DNA from: Trichormus sp. M33_DOE_039
GTDB lineage: Bacteria; Cyanobacteriota; Cyanobacteriia; Cyanobacteriales; Nostocaceae
Direction: 5' to 3'
NCBI GenBank assembly: GCA_015296085.1
Contig: DVDT01000060.1
Location: forward strand, 62,001-126,000
DNA: 64,000 nucleotides
The notes under the pieces are model-generated. The model saw nothing but the letters and a program-made list of their open reading frames with translations. It was not told the DNA's origin and did not search any database. Below are positions 1 to 8,601 of the stretch, piece by piece. Numbering within the stretch: the stretch's first letter is position 1; each line of letters begins with the position of its first letter. Position numbers and translations under genes: made by a program.

Positions 1-33
1 TTTAAACTGATTCCTACTCAATCTTTACCTTTA

Positions 34-72
34 GTTAAGCAAAAATTCGTAGAAATACGAGGATGGCTTAAC
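34..72. other. Inverted repeat upstream of the RTX nuclease gene
   Basis: The 7-bp arms gttaagc (34-40) and gcttaac (66-72) are perfect inverted copies, with an inner pair tcgt (47-50)/acga (57-60). A nested hairpin would end 16 bases before the ATG at 89. It could be a leader structure or the terminator of a gene to the left of the window; nothing here decides which. Confidence 0.35.
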
Positions 73-88
73 ACTTAAAGGTAAAAGT

Positions 89-3000
89 ATGGCAAAAATT
101 ATCATTAATGAATTTTATCGAGGCGGAAATCTTACTACTGGAGATGAATTTATCGAACTTTTGTTAGTGGAAGACTTAACTGCTGCACAGCTTGAGTCTT
201 TTTTTGTAGGTGACTCTACCGCGGCCAAAACTTCTAAGTTTTCTGCCTATGATTTTACTAACATGAGTGCGATCGCTCCAACTTTCAAAGCAGGAACGAT
301 AATTACACTAGGTGGCACAGGGGCTTTTTCTCAGGATACATCCTATAATCCCAACGGCGGCGATTGGAATATACAACTCAATGCTGGCGGTTCATTTTTA
401 CCCAATGCTAACAGTAGCAATACTGGTGACATAGCTGGGGATGATATTGTCTGGATTGACACGACAAATACTGGGGCGACCATTTCACCTGATGGCTTTG
501 CAGTAGATATCGGTACTGCTAACAGTACATTTACTAATGCAGTCAATGTGAATTTTGGTACAAGCACCAACAATACAGGTTACGCACTCAACTCCGATGC
601 CACAGGTGCGACTAACATCGCTCACTGGACAACAGGAATTGCCAAGATTGACACCACACCTGGTCAACCCAATAGTGGGAATAACGCAACCTACATTAAC
701 AGTTTACGTTCATCTCTCGTGATCGCTGCTGGGGTAACAATTACCCCATCTGGAAATAGCACTGATGTTAGCGAAAGCGGACAAACAACTGATACCTATA
801 CCATTGCTTTAAATACTACGCCAACTAACACGGTGACTATTACCATTGCAGCTGATGGTCAAACCGAAGTTAGCATTGATGGCACAAGCTTTTTCAACTC
901 TGTCAACATTTCCCTGAATAATATAAATCCTACGACAATTACTGTGCGAGCGGTTGATGATGCTAACAGCGAAAATTCACCCCATACAGGTTTCATCACC
1001 CACACTATCAGCAGCAGCGATCCGAATTACTCTAGTCTGACCATTCCCAATCTCAACATTAACATCACAGACAATGATGTGACTGTAGGGGCTATTCGCA
1101 TCCATGACATTCAAGGTGCAGCCCATATTTCCCCTCTGTTAGCTTCTGCAAACGATAGAGTCGGAGTGATTAACGTACCAGGAATTGTCACAGCCATAGC
1201 TAGTAACGGTTTCTATCTGCAAGACCCCTCTCCTGATAACGATGTCAGCACCTCAGAGGGGATTTTTGTGTTCACTGGTACTAATTCCCCTCTTCGCACA
1301 GCTAGAACTATTGGAGAAGCAATTTTAGTCTCAGGAACAGTGAGTGAGTTTCGTCCTGGTAATGACCAGGAAAACTTGACTATTACTCAAATCATTAATG
1401 ATTCCTCAGTGCAGATTTTGGCTGTCACACCCTGGACGACTGCACCAACAACCACGATTAATCCTACCGTTATTTCTAGCGATCGCACTCCACCTACCGC
1501 AGTTATTAATGACGACTTCACCACCCCCGGTAATGTAGAAACTGGTGGTGATTTTGACCCCAGCGTCGAAGGAATTGACTTTTACGAAAGTTTAGAGGGA
1601 ATGGTAGTGCAGATTCCCAACCCTGTAGCAGTCAGTCCCACCAATAACTTTGGGGAAATTTGGGTATTGGCGAATAATGGTGCAGGGGCTACGGGGTTAA
1701 GTTCCAGAGGTAGTATTACAATTAGCGCAGGGGACTTTAACCCAGAACGCATTCAGATTGATGACACCCTGACAGGTACATCACCAATAGTTAACACAGG
1801 TACGCAATTAAATAACATCACTGGAGTAGTTAGCTATAGTTTTGATAACTACGAAGTACTCCCCACATCACCTGTCACCATCGCTAACCCCAGCACCTTG
1901 CAAAGGGAAGTCACTAACTTAACTAGCACCAACCCCGACCAACTCACCGTTGCTAGTTTCAACGTTGAAAACCTTGACCCCAGCGATGGCGAGAGATTTG
2001 TCACTATTGCAGACATTATTATCAATAATCTCAAGTCGCCAGACATTATCAACTTAGTCGAGATTCAAGACAATAATGGGGCGATTAATAACGGTGTCGT
2101 TGATGCTGATGTGACATTGCAGACATTAATTAATGCGATCGCGGCGGCTGGTGGCCCTACTTACGAATTCCGCCAAGTTAATCCAGCCAACAACCAAGAT
2201 GGCGGTGAACCTGGGGGGAATATCCGCGTTGGTTTCTTGTTTAATCCCAATCGCGTAGATTTTATCGATATTCCAGGCGGTGGTGCAACCACAGACACAA
2301 CAGTCAATAATGTGGGTGGAACTCCCGAACTTTCTAGCAGTCCCGGCAGGATTCTTGACACTGACCTTACAGATGGTGATGCTTTCGCCAATAGCCGTAA
2401 ACCTTTAGTGGGTGAGTTCCTCTTTAACGGGAATAAAGTCTTTGTCATTGCCAATCATTTTAATTCCAAAGGTGGAGATCAACCCTTATTTGGCCGCTTC
2501 CAGTCTCCTACGCTGAGTTCAGAAGTACAAAGACTGCAACAAGCGCAAGAATTAAAAGATTTTGTGGAAGATATTTTGGCTGTAGACCCCAATGCAAATA
2601 TAGTTGTGGCTGGGGATTTGAATGATTTTCAATTCTCTGCACCACTAGCAGTCCTAGAAAGTGCAGGGTTAACTAATTTGGTGAATAGTCTCCCAGTCAA
2701 TGAACGTTATAGCTACAACTTTGAAGGTAATGCTCAAACACTAGACCACATTTTAGTCAGTAACAACCTTAGCACTACGGCGGAATTTGATATTGTCCAA
2801 GTCAATTCTGAATTCGCCGATCAAGTAAGCGACCATGATCCCTTAGTAGCACGCTTTTACTTACCAGTCGTCATTAATGGTACAGCCAATACTGATAATT
2901 TAGTCGGCACTGACCGCAATGAAATTATCAATGGTTTAAGCGGTGATGACTTTATTGGTGGTCAAGGCGGTGACGATCATATTAATGGTGGTTTAGGAAA

Positions 3001-3724
3001 TGGCGATCGCCTATTTAGTGGTGATGGCAATGATACAATTATCGATCCCGATGGCGTTTTTGGAGCGCATGGCGGACTCGGTAACGACATAATTACCGTG
3101 AATTTTGCGCCCACTTGGGATAACAACACCAATCCTAACGATGCACCTCGTTCAGACGGTAAAATTACTGGCGGTTATGGCGATGACACAATTACCGTCA
3201 CCATGAATAATTCCCGTTTCTTCATTAATCTCAAGGGCGATGAACCTGTTAGCAATGACTCCCGTGATGGTGATGATGTGGTCACTTTATCGGGTAGCTA
3301 TGCTAATTCTGTCGTTGACTTAGGAGGCGGTAACGATATCTTCAATGGTGGTCTAGGTGCAGATAACGTCTCTGGTGGTGATGGCAATGATACCTTACTG
3401 GGAGGCGGAGGCAATGACCGACTAGTAGGGGGTGATGGTAACGATATTCTGAATGGTGGTGCTGGAAAAAATAGTCTGATTGGTGGACAGGGAAGCGACA
3501 TCTTCGCCCTGTCACCCCTGACTGGTACAGATACAATCATCGATTTCACCGACAGTCAAGACTTGATTGGTTTGTCTGGTATATCTTTTGGACAACTGAC
3601 TATTAATACCAACCTCAATAACACAGTGGTTAGCTGGAATAATGGCAGTAGTACTCAACTGTTAGCAATTTTACAAGGCGTACAGTCTAGTAACATCACT
3701 GCGGCTGATTTTATCGTAGTTTAA
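89..3724 (+). CDS. RTX-repeat endonuclease/exonuclease/phosphatase, probably secreted
   Basis: This 1211-residue multidomain protein has no Sec signal. Residues 1-40 (INEF...DEFIEL) look like a lamin-tail (LTD) domain. About 210-330 is Calx-beta-like, and about 335-445 resembles the OB-fold of YhcR-type nucleases (PGIVTAI..NGFYLQDP). An EEP phosphoesterase domain runs from about 615 to 925, with its active-site motifs in order: FNVENL (~622), VEIQDN (~656), ANHFNSK (~787), GDLNDF (~843) and SDHDPL (~914). From about 940 to 1145 there are glycine/aspartate RTX nonapeptides (GGDGNDTL, GGGGNDRL) that bind calcium, ending in a hydrophobic C-terminal block typical of type I secretion substrates. 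By family it would be an extracellular nuclease or phosphatase exported by a type I system, perhaps for phosphate scavenging; substrate is inferred. No secretion genes lie nearby. Confidence 0.85.
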   Translation: MAKIIINEFYRGGNLTTGDEFIELLLVEDLTAAQLESFFVGDSTAAKTSKFSAYDFTNMSAIAPTFKAGTIITLGGTGAFSQDTSYNPNGGDWNIQLNAGGSFLPNANSSNTGDIAGDDIVWIDTTNTGATISPDGFAVDIGTANSTFTNAVNVNFGTSTNNTGYALNSDATGATNIAHWTTGIAKIDTTPGQPNSGNNATYINSLRSSLVIAAGVTITPSGNSTDVSESGQTTDTYTIALNTTPTNTVTITIAADGQTEVSIDGTSFFNSVNISLNNINPTTITVRAVDDANSENSPHTGFITHTISSSDPNYSSLTIPNLNINITDNDVTVGAIRIHDIQGAAHISPLLASANDRVGVINVPGIVTAIASNGFYLQDPSPDNDVSTSEGIFVFTGTNSPLRTARTIGEAILVSGTVSEFRPGNDQENLTITQIINDSSVQILAVTPWTTAPTTTINPTVISSDRTPPTAVINDDFTTPGNVETGGDFDPSVEGIDFYESLEGMVVQIPNPVAVSPTNNFGEIWVLANNGAGATGLSSRGSITISAGDFNPERIQIDDTLTGTSPIVNTGTQLNNITGVVSYSFDNYEVLPTSPVTIANPSTLQREVTNLTSTNPDQLTVASFNVENLDPSDGERFVTIADIIINNLKSPDIINLVEIQDNNGAINNGVVDADVTLQTLINAIAAAGGPTYEFRQVNPANNQDGGEPGGNIRVGFLFNPNRVDFIDIPGGGATTDTTVNNVGGTPELSSSPGRILDTDLTDGDAFANSRKPLVGEFLFNGNKVFVIANHFNSKGGDQPLFGRFQSPTLSSEVQRLQQAQELKDFVEDILAVDPNANIVVAGDLNDFQFSAPLAVLESAGLTNLVNSLPVNERYSYNFEGNAQTLDHILVSNNLSTTAEFDIVQVNSEFADQVSDHDPLVARFYLPVVINGTANTDNLVGTDRNEIINGLSGDDFIGGQGGDDHINGGLGNGDRLFSGDGNDTIIDPDGVFGAHGGLGNDIITVNFAPTWDNNTNPNDAPRSDGKITGGYGDDTITVTMNNSRFFINLKGDEPVSNDSRDGDDVVTLSGSYANSVVDLGGGNDIFNGGLGADNVSGGDGNDTLLGGGGNDRLVGGDGNDILNGGAGKNSLIGGQGSDIFALSPLTGTDTIIDFTDSQDLIGLSGISFGQLTINTNLNNTVVSWNNGSSTQLLAILQGVQSSNITAADFIVV

Positions 3725-3730
3725 TCTTAG

Positions 3731-3778
3731 GTAGAGACGCGATCGCCTCCAGTGGGGCGTAATCCATCGCGTCTCTAC
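3731..3778. repeat. Hairpin intergenic repeat (GTAGAGACG family)
   Basis: The perfect 13-bp inverted arms gtagagacgcgat (3731-3743) and atcgcgtctctac (3766-3778) are separated by 22 bases. The repeat starts 7 bases after the stop of the RTX nuclease gene. Repeats with this gtagagacg core are common between Nostoc genes. It may act as a terminator, but no T-run follows. Confidence 0.7.
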
Positions 3779-3950
3779 ACCAGAGATATCTTGATCACAC
3801 AGGTTACTAAATAGCAAACTTAGCCTATCTATTACTTTAAATAAGCGATCGCTCCCATTCTACAATGGCCTGCTTGTAAAAGTAACCCAAAATATATCTG
3901 TGCGACCAATATCAATATATATCCCTCAATGCCCCATTGCTCGTTCCCCT

Positions 3951-4085
3951 TCACACAACAGACCGCTTGAGTGAACCATCCGCGTACAGTTCCAAAGGTA
4001 CTAACTCAAGTTTGCCGTTGACTTTCACTTGTGAATAAACAACTTTCACTAGCGGGGCTTGATTTTGGTTATAACGTAGAGACAT
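3951..4085 (-). CDS. Small hypothetical protein, 44 aa
   Basis: A short ORF starts at an ATG (4085-4083) and stops at TGA (3953-3951). It is preceded by a clear Shine-Dalgarno: AGGAG lies 7 bases before the ATG. The product begins MSLRYNQNQAPLVKV and ends LELYADGSLKRSVV. It is basic, has no signal or membrane segment, and has a beta-rich pattern. I do not recognise the family. It sits alone in the 680-bp gap between the RTX nuclease and the phosphorylase-kinase-like gene, on the opposite strand to both. The ribosome site and protein-like composition make it more credible than a chance ORF. Confidence 0.55.
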   Translation of the reverse strand: MSLRYNQNQAPLVKVVYSQVKVNGKLELVPLELYADGSLKRSVV

Positions 4086-4289
4086 AACTCATCTCCTGTC
4101 TTTGATAATTTATTTACGATCAACTCGCCTGATTTACGATTTCATTAACGAGTTTTAATAGTGGTTTATTCTTGAGAATAATTGCTGCTGATGTTTTATA
4201 TATAACTACAGAAATGTGAAAATCATGTATCAATAGTTCTAAGTATTGATAAAGATTTCACAAAGCTTTTAGATTTGGTTATGACTACT

Positions 4290-4403
4290 TCACAATTTTG
4301 CAACCAAATGCTCACTAACACGAGATAATAATAAGTCCCCAACACCCTCAGCTGTAGCATCTACCATTGACCACAACAAAACTTGTTTTGGCTTGGCTGA
4401 CAT
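4290..4403 (-). CDS. Possible 37-aa small protein, divergent from the GH15/PhK-like gene
   Basis: The ORF runs from ATG (4403-4401) to TGA (4292-4290). The product begins MSAKPKQVLLWSMVDATAEG and continues with an amphipathic helix-like stretch (VGDLLLSRVSEHLVAKL). Only a weak purine stretch (GAAG) lies upstream. The start is 54 bases from the proposed ATG of the divergent phosphorylase-kinase-like gene, so the two would share a promoter region. I recognise no family. Support is limited to amino-acid composition and position, so a chance ORF is quite possible. Confidence 0.35.
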   Translation of the reverse strand: MSAKPKQVLLWSMVDATAEGVGDLLLSRVSEHLVAKL

Positions 4404-4456
4404 AATTGACTTCACGGCTACAGGGTGATATTCCGCAAGCTGCTATTAATAAAATT

Positions 4457-7400
4457 ATGACAACAGCCAACACATCGCAAGCCCGTCTGGAGTATTACTA
4501 CCAGCAAATCAAAAGCATTATTTTGACGCGTCAGAATCCGATTACTGGTTTGCTACCAGCCAGCACAGCCATCACCGCCCACGGCGACTATACTGATGCT
4601 TGGGTGAGAGACAATGTTTACAGTATTTTGGCAGTTTGGGGTTTAGCCCTAGCCTATCGCAAGGTAGACGAAGATAAAGGACGCACCTATGAGTTAGAAC
4701 ACAGTGTAATTAAATTGATGCGTGGATTGCTGTTTGCCATGATGCGACAAGCCCACAAAGTAGAACAATTTAAGCACACTCAATCACTTTTAGATGGGTT
4801 ACACGCCAAATACAACACAGCCACAGGCGACATTGTGGTGGGTGATGACGAATGGGGACATCTGCAATTAGATGCTACATCAATATTTTTATTGATGCTG
4901 GCACAAATGACCGCTTCCGGGTTGCAGATCATTTATACAATTGACGAAGTTAATTTTGTCCAAAACTTGGTTTACTACATTGGACGAGCCTATCGCACCC
5001 CCGATTATGGCATTTGGGAACGGGGAAATAAAATTAATCATGGGAATGCAGAGTTAAACGCCAGTTCCGTAGGGATGGCGAAAGCTGCACTAGAGGCTAT
5101 CAACGGACTGGATTTATTTGGAGTGCGGGGAAGTCAAGCTTCCGTAATTCACGTGTTACCAGATGAAATTGCCCGCGCCCGTATTACTTTAGAATCACTA
5201 TTACCGAGAGAATCTGCATCTAAAGAAATTGATGCAGCACTTTTGAGTATTATTAGTTATCCCGCTTTTGCGGTAGAAGATGTACAGTTACGAGAACGCA
5301 CACTTAACGATATTATTAATAAACTGCAAGGTAAATACGGCTGCAAACGCTTTCTGAGAGATGGACACCAAACGGTTTTAGAAGATACTCAAAGGTTGCA
5401 CTATGAACCGTGGGAACTTAAACAATTTGAGCATATTGAATGTGAGTGGCCGTTATTTTTTACCTATTTAGCCTTAGATGGGTTATTTCGTGGCGATAAA
5501 AAGCAAGTTAAATTCTACCAAGAAAGTTTAGCCAATTTATTAATTGAACGGGATGGATTGCATTTATTACCAGAATTGTATTATGTGCCGGCAGAAAATG
5601 TCGAAGCTGAAAAATTAGTCCCCCAAAGTCAGCCACGTTTACCGAATGAAAATATCCCCTTGGTGTGGGCGCAAAGTTTATATTTGCTCGGTCAAATGTT
5701 GAGTGAAAAGCTATTGGCAATAGGAGATATCGACCCTTTGGGTAGATATTTGTGTGTAGGTAAAAAGCGAGAAGCCTTAGTTCAAATTTCTCTATTAGCA
5801 GAAGATGAAGATTTACAAGCAGAGTTAGAAGTTCATGGGATCGAAACACAAACGCCTAAACAAGTAGCACCAATTCAAGTGAGAAAAGCGGGAGAACTTT
5901 CCCATATTTACACTCAAATTGGGCGTAATGATAAGCTCGGTTTAACTGGGCGACCAGTACGCCGACTGCGGAGTTTGACTATATCTAGAATATTTCGCAT
6001 TCAAGGTGAGACAGTGGTTTTTCTCCCATCATTTTTAGATCCGCAGCAGTTTTATTTAACTCTTGATTACCATTTTTTGGTAGACCAAATTAGAAGTGAA
6101 CTAGCATACATTCAAAAATATTGGAGTGATTTAGGTCGTCCAACTTTAACTTTAATGTTGACACACACCATTTTAGAAACTGGTTCGCAAGCTTTATTAG
6201 AACTTATGCAGGAGTTGAAAGAAGGTGTATGCAATGGTGTACAAGTTAAATTAGGACGGCTGAATCAACTCATGCTAACAGCGGGAATCCAGAGAATTGA
6301 TTTTCTCCCAGCCGGAGATTTTGCTCAGTCAGCAATGCAAAATGCTGCACCACATTGCTATTATTTGGCATATCATCCCGGTAAAAATTGGCGTTTAGGG
6401 CATACTCAAGAATTCCAGATGGAGTGTGAAACTAACTTAAGTTTGTTGCTGACATCTCTGCGATCTTCAGAAAATCTTTACGAGCAGATTGAGTTATTGC
6501 AGACTTTAACTCGGTTGCAGGGATTGGACTTTGACACGGGGTTTGGTGGAAGTGATTATCCTGTCACTGTGGCTTATTTACTCGATGAAGTATACACCAA
6601 AGCGGGGGATTACGGTCATTGGGCAGTAGTGCGGCGGGCTGCTGGTTTATTGCAGATGGTTGATATTGGCTTGTCAGATGCGGTGACGAGTATTTTGGTA
6701 CGGGGTAAACAAATTGCAGTCGGTAGGGCTTACAGTGAAGCATCGCTGATTACAGTCCCCATGCCTCATAATGAAATTTTCGAGAAAATCAACAATTTTT
6801 GCCGTGAGGATATTCGCGATCGCGTCTTAACCCAAGAAATCCTTATTTATCTTGGTATACTCATTAAAACAGAGCCAGAATTATTTCAAGGGCTACTGAC
6901 TTTGAGAGTAGGCTATCTCATCCTATTAATTACCAGTGAACTAGCACAGGAATTGCGGGTAACTCAAGATGAAGCCTATGAAAAGTTAATGGAACTTTCG
7001 CCCTTTGAAGTTAAAAACCGCCTGCGTCAAGTATTAACTGCTTATACAGGGATGAGTAATTTGTTACGTCAGCAGGAATCTCTGCACGTTAAGCAAAAAG
7101 AAAGTGATATTGATTGGGTAGTGTTACCTGTGATTATAGAAGAAGTAGAAGCACAGGAAATTCCCTTGGGTGGTTGGCGACGCTTCCGTCAAGCTGAAGG
7201 CGCACTCAACCGTGTCCCGAAAAACTTTTTTCAGCAGGTTTGGCTATTAATGCACCATTGTAAAGGTGTAGTCATTGGCGATAAACTTGAGCGTCGCAAT
7301 CGGCTAGAAAGTGATGTGATGATATCAGAGATGACGGCTGGGGAGAAAAATTTTGCTTTATTAGTTGAGCATCTATTAAATAAAATTGAAGCCCCAGAAT

Positions 7401-7684
7401 ATCGTCACGTTAACATTGAAGCACTCATGGAGCTAGCAGCGATCGCCGCAAAAAACCCCAGTCTGCAAATTGAAGAATATATTGTGTTGGATGTGTTAAT
7501 CGGTCATGCAGTGCGTTTGGCTTGGTTAGATGGACATCCAGAACGAGGCGATCGCTATGATGAAGACAAAGCCAGTGCATGGCGACATTTTTATAATACT
7601 TCCCCTAGCGATTGTGCTAGTTATATTCTCAAGGCCTTTAGGTTCTTAACGGAGTTTGTCCAAGAATTTGAATCCCAGACTTAG
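4457..7684 (+). CDS. Phosphorylase kinase alpha/beta-like protein with GH15 domain
   Basis: The product (about 1075 aa) follows the animal phosphorylase kinase regulatory subunit from end to end. It has the GH15 (alpha/alpha)6 toroid with HGDYTDAWVRDN (~residue 41), DYGIWERGNK and ELNASSVGMAKAALEA (~200), then VIHVLPDE, the SYPAFAVED block, LQGKYGC, IECEWPLFFTYL and IPLVWAQSLYLLGQML, and a long C-terminal helical region. In animals this subunit regulates glycogen phosphorylase kinase. The bacterial role is unknown; glucan binding or hydrolysis, or control of glycogen enzymes, are possibilities. No kinase gamma subunit or calmodulin is nearby. An in-frame TTG at 4406 would add 17 residues; I prefer the ATG because the conserved part begins soon after it. 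Neither start has a good ribosome site. Confidence 0.8.
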   Translation: MTTANTSQARLEYYYQQIKSIILTRQNPITGLLPASTAITAHGDYTDAWVRDNVYSILAVWGLALAYRKVDEDKGRTYELEHSVIKLMRGLLFAMMRQAHKVEQFKHTQSLLDGLHAKYNTATGDIVVGDDEWGHLQLDATSIFLLMLAQMTASGLQIIYTIDEVNFVQNLVYYIGRAYRTPDYGIWERGNKINHGNAELNASSVGMAKAALEAINGLDLFGVRGSQASVIHVLPDEIARARITLESLLPRESASKEIDAALLSIISYPAFAVEDVQLRERTLNDIINKLQGKYGCKRFLRDGHQTVLEDTQRLHYEPWELKQFEHIECEWPLFFTYLALDGLFRGDKKQVKFYQESLANLLIERDGLHLLPELYYVPAENVEAEKLVPQSQPRLPNENIPLVWAQSLYLLGQMLSEKLLAIGDIDPLGRYLCVGKKREALVQISLLAEDEDLQAELEVHGIETQTPKQVAPIQVRKAGELSHIYTQIGRNDKLGLTGRPVRRLRSLTISRIFRIQGETVVFLPSFLDPQQFYLTLDYHFLVDQIRSELAYIQKYWSDLGRPTLTLMLTHTILETGSQALLELMQELKEGVCNGVQVKLGRLNQLMLTAGIQRIDFLPAGDFAQSAMQNAAPHCYYLAYHPGKNWRLGHTQEFQMECETNLSLLLTSLRSSENLYEQIELLQTLTRLQGLDFDTGFGGSDYPVTVAYLLDEVYTKAGDYGHWAVVRRAAGLLQMVDIGLSDAVTSILVRGKQIAVGRAYSEASLITVPMPHNEIFEKINNFCREDIRDRVLTQEILIYLGILIKTEPELFQGLLTLRVGYLILLITSELAQELRVTQDEAYEKLMELSPFEVKNRLRQVLTAYTGMSNLLRQQESLHVKQKESDIDWVVLPVIIEEVEAQEIPLGGWRRFRQAEGALNRVPKNFFQQVWLLMHHCKGVVIGDKLERRNRLESDVMISEMTAGEKNFALLVEHLLNKIEAPEYRHVNIEALMELAAIAAKNPSLQIEEYIVLDVLIGHAVRLAWLDGHPERGDRYDEDKASAWRHFYNTSPSDCASYILKAFRFLTEFVQEFESQT

Positions 7685-7749
7685 CTTTAGGAGACTGGTG
7701 ACTGGGACATAACTTAACTTTACCCCTTCTCACCTGTCACCTACCATAG

Positions 7750-8373
7750 TCAGCGACTCATGGCAAAAATCTGTTCAGCCTTTAAGGGAAGGTTTGGAAA
7801 CAATCTCGACTCAATACGATCCTGTGTACGAAATACCTTCGGGGGTAAATACTCTCCGTCTTCCAGTTGATAGATTGTTATGGTTGGCTGCTTGGGAGAG
7901 CCGATGAACCGAATCCCGCCAAAAGCAGCATAATCTATAATGATGTACTCGATCACACCCAAATCCTCATATTCAGCAAGTTTTGTCAGATAGTCATCCT
8001 TCCAGTTGTTACTAACAACTTCAATAATTCCGGGTGGTGGAACATAAGCAGCAGCAGAACTAGAGATGGTTTTCATTCTCTGCCATTCTTCCCTAGCAAA
8101 GATAACAATATCTGCTTTTCGACTTTTTTCCTTTTCTCCTAGTGTTGTTTTGAGTCGAACCTGCTTAGACTGTCGTGAAACATAAGGTAGGTCATTTTCT
8201 TGACAGTGATTTTCGAGGTAAGTACAAAGTCGCTCGATTAAATCCTCATGATTAGCATTTGGTTCTGATAATGGCACAGGAATTCCATCCAATAGCTCAA
8301 ACTCTCTGCCTGAACCATCATCCCAGGCTAGAAACTCTTCAAAAGTCAGTGGTTGTGTAACGGTTGCGTACAT
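7750..8373 (-). CDS. Uma2 family (DUF820) putative endonuclease
   Basis: The 207-residue product starts MYATVTQPLTFEEFLAW and carries the family signature: FELLDG near residue 25, KADIVIF (the acidic residue of a PD-(D/E)xK core) and PPGIIEVVS (~125). Uma2 proteins are about 190 aa, very numerous in filamentous cyanobacteria, and structurally nuclease-like; their biological role is unclear. I chose the ATG at 8373, because a longer in-frame reading to 8427 adds 18 residues outside the family. It is convergent with the phosphorylase-kinase-like gene, 65 bases away. Confidence 0.8.
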   Translation of the reverse strand: MYATVTQPLTFEEFLAWDDGSGREFELLDGIPVPLSEPNANHEDLIERLCTYLENHCQENDLPYVSRQSKQVRLKTTLGEKEKSRKADIVIFAREEWQRMKTISSSAAAYVPPPGIIEVVSNNWKDDYLTKLAEYEDLGVIEYIIIDYAAFGGIRFIGSPKQPTITIYQLEDGEYLPPKVFRTQDRIESRLFPNLPLKAEQIFAMSR

Positions 8374-8599
8374 CGCCCTCGCTCCATTGCTGACGTGTGC
8401 TTGATTCAATGCTACCAAGATGTACAACTTTATCTATGAGTTCTAGCTGATTTTTTTGCTGTAATTCTGAAACAACAGCTTGAGGTTGTTGGTTGATATG
8501 TACAAAAGCTGCTAGCGTGTTGTCCTTGGCAAAATCATCTGTCACAGATGATTCTTCTATTGCCAGAATCTCCGGCGCATTAAGCGCGAGGAGTGTCAA
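8339..8599 (-). other. Doubtful ORF between the kinase and Uma2 genes
   Basis: An 86-codon frame starts at a TTG two bases after the kinase stop codon and overlaps the start of the Uma2 gene by 35 bases. The part from LALNAPEILAIEESS to ELQQKNQLELIDKVV has a protein-like composition; the tail (TRQQWSEGDVRNRYTTTDF) does not. There is no ribosome site and no family I recognise. It may be a decayed gene fragment or simply the kinase-Uma2 spacer. Confidence 0.2.
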
Positions 8600-8601
8600 C
8601 C

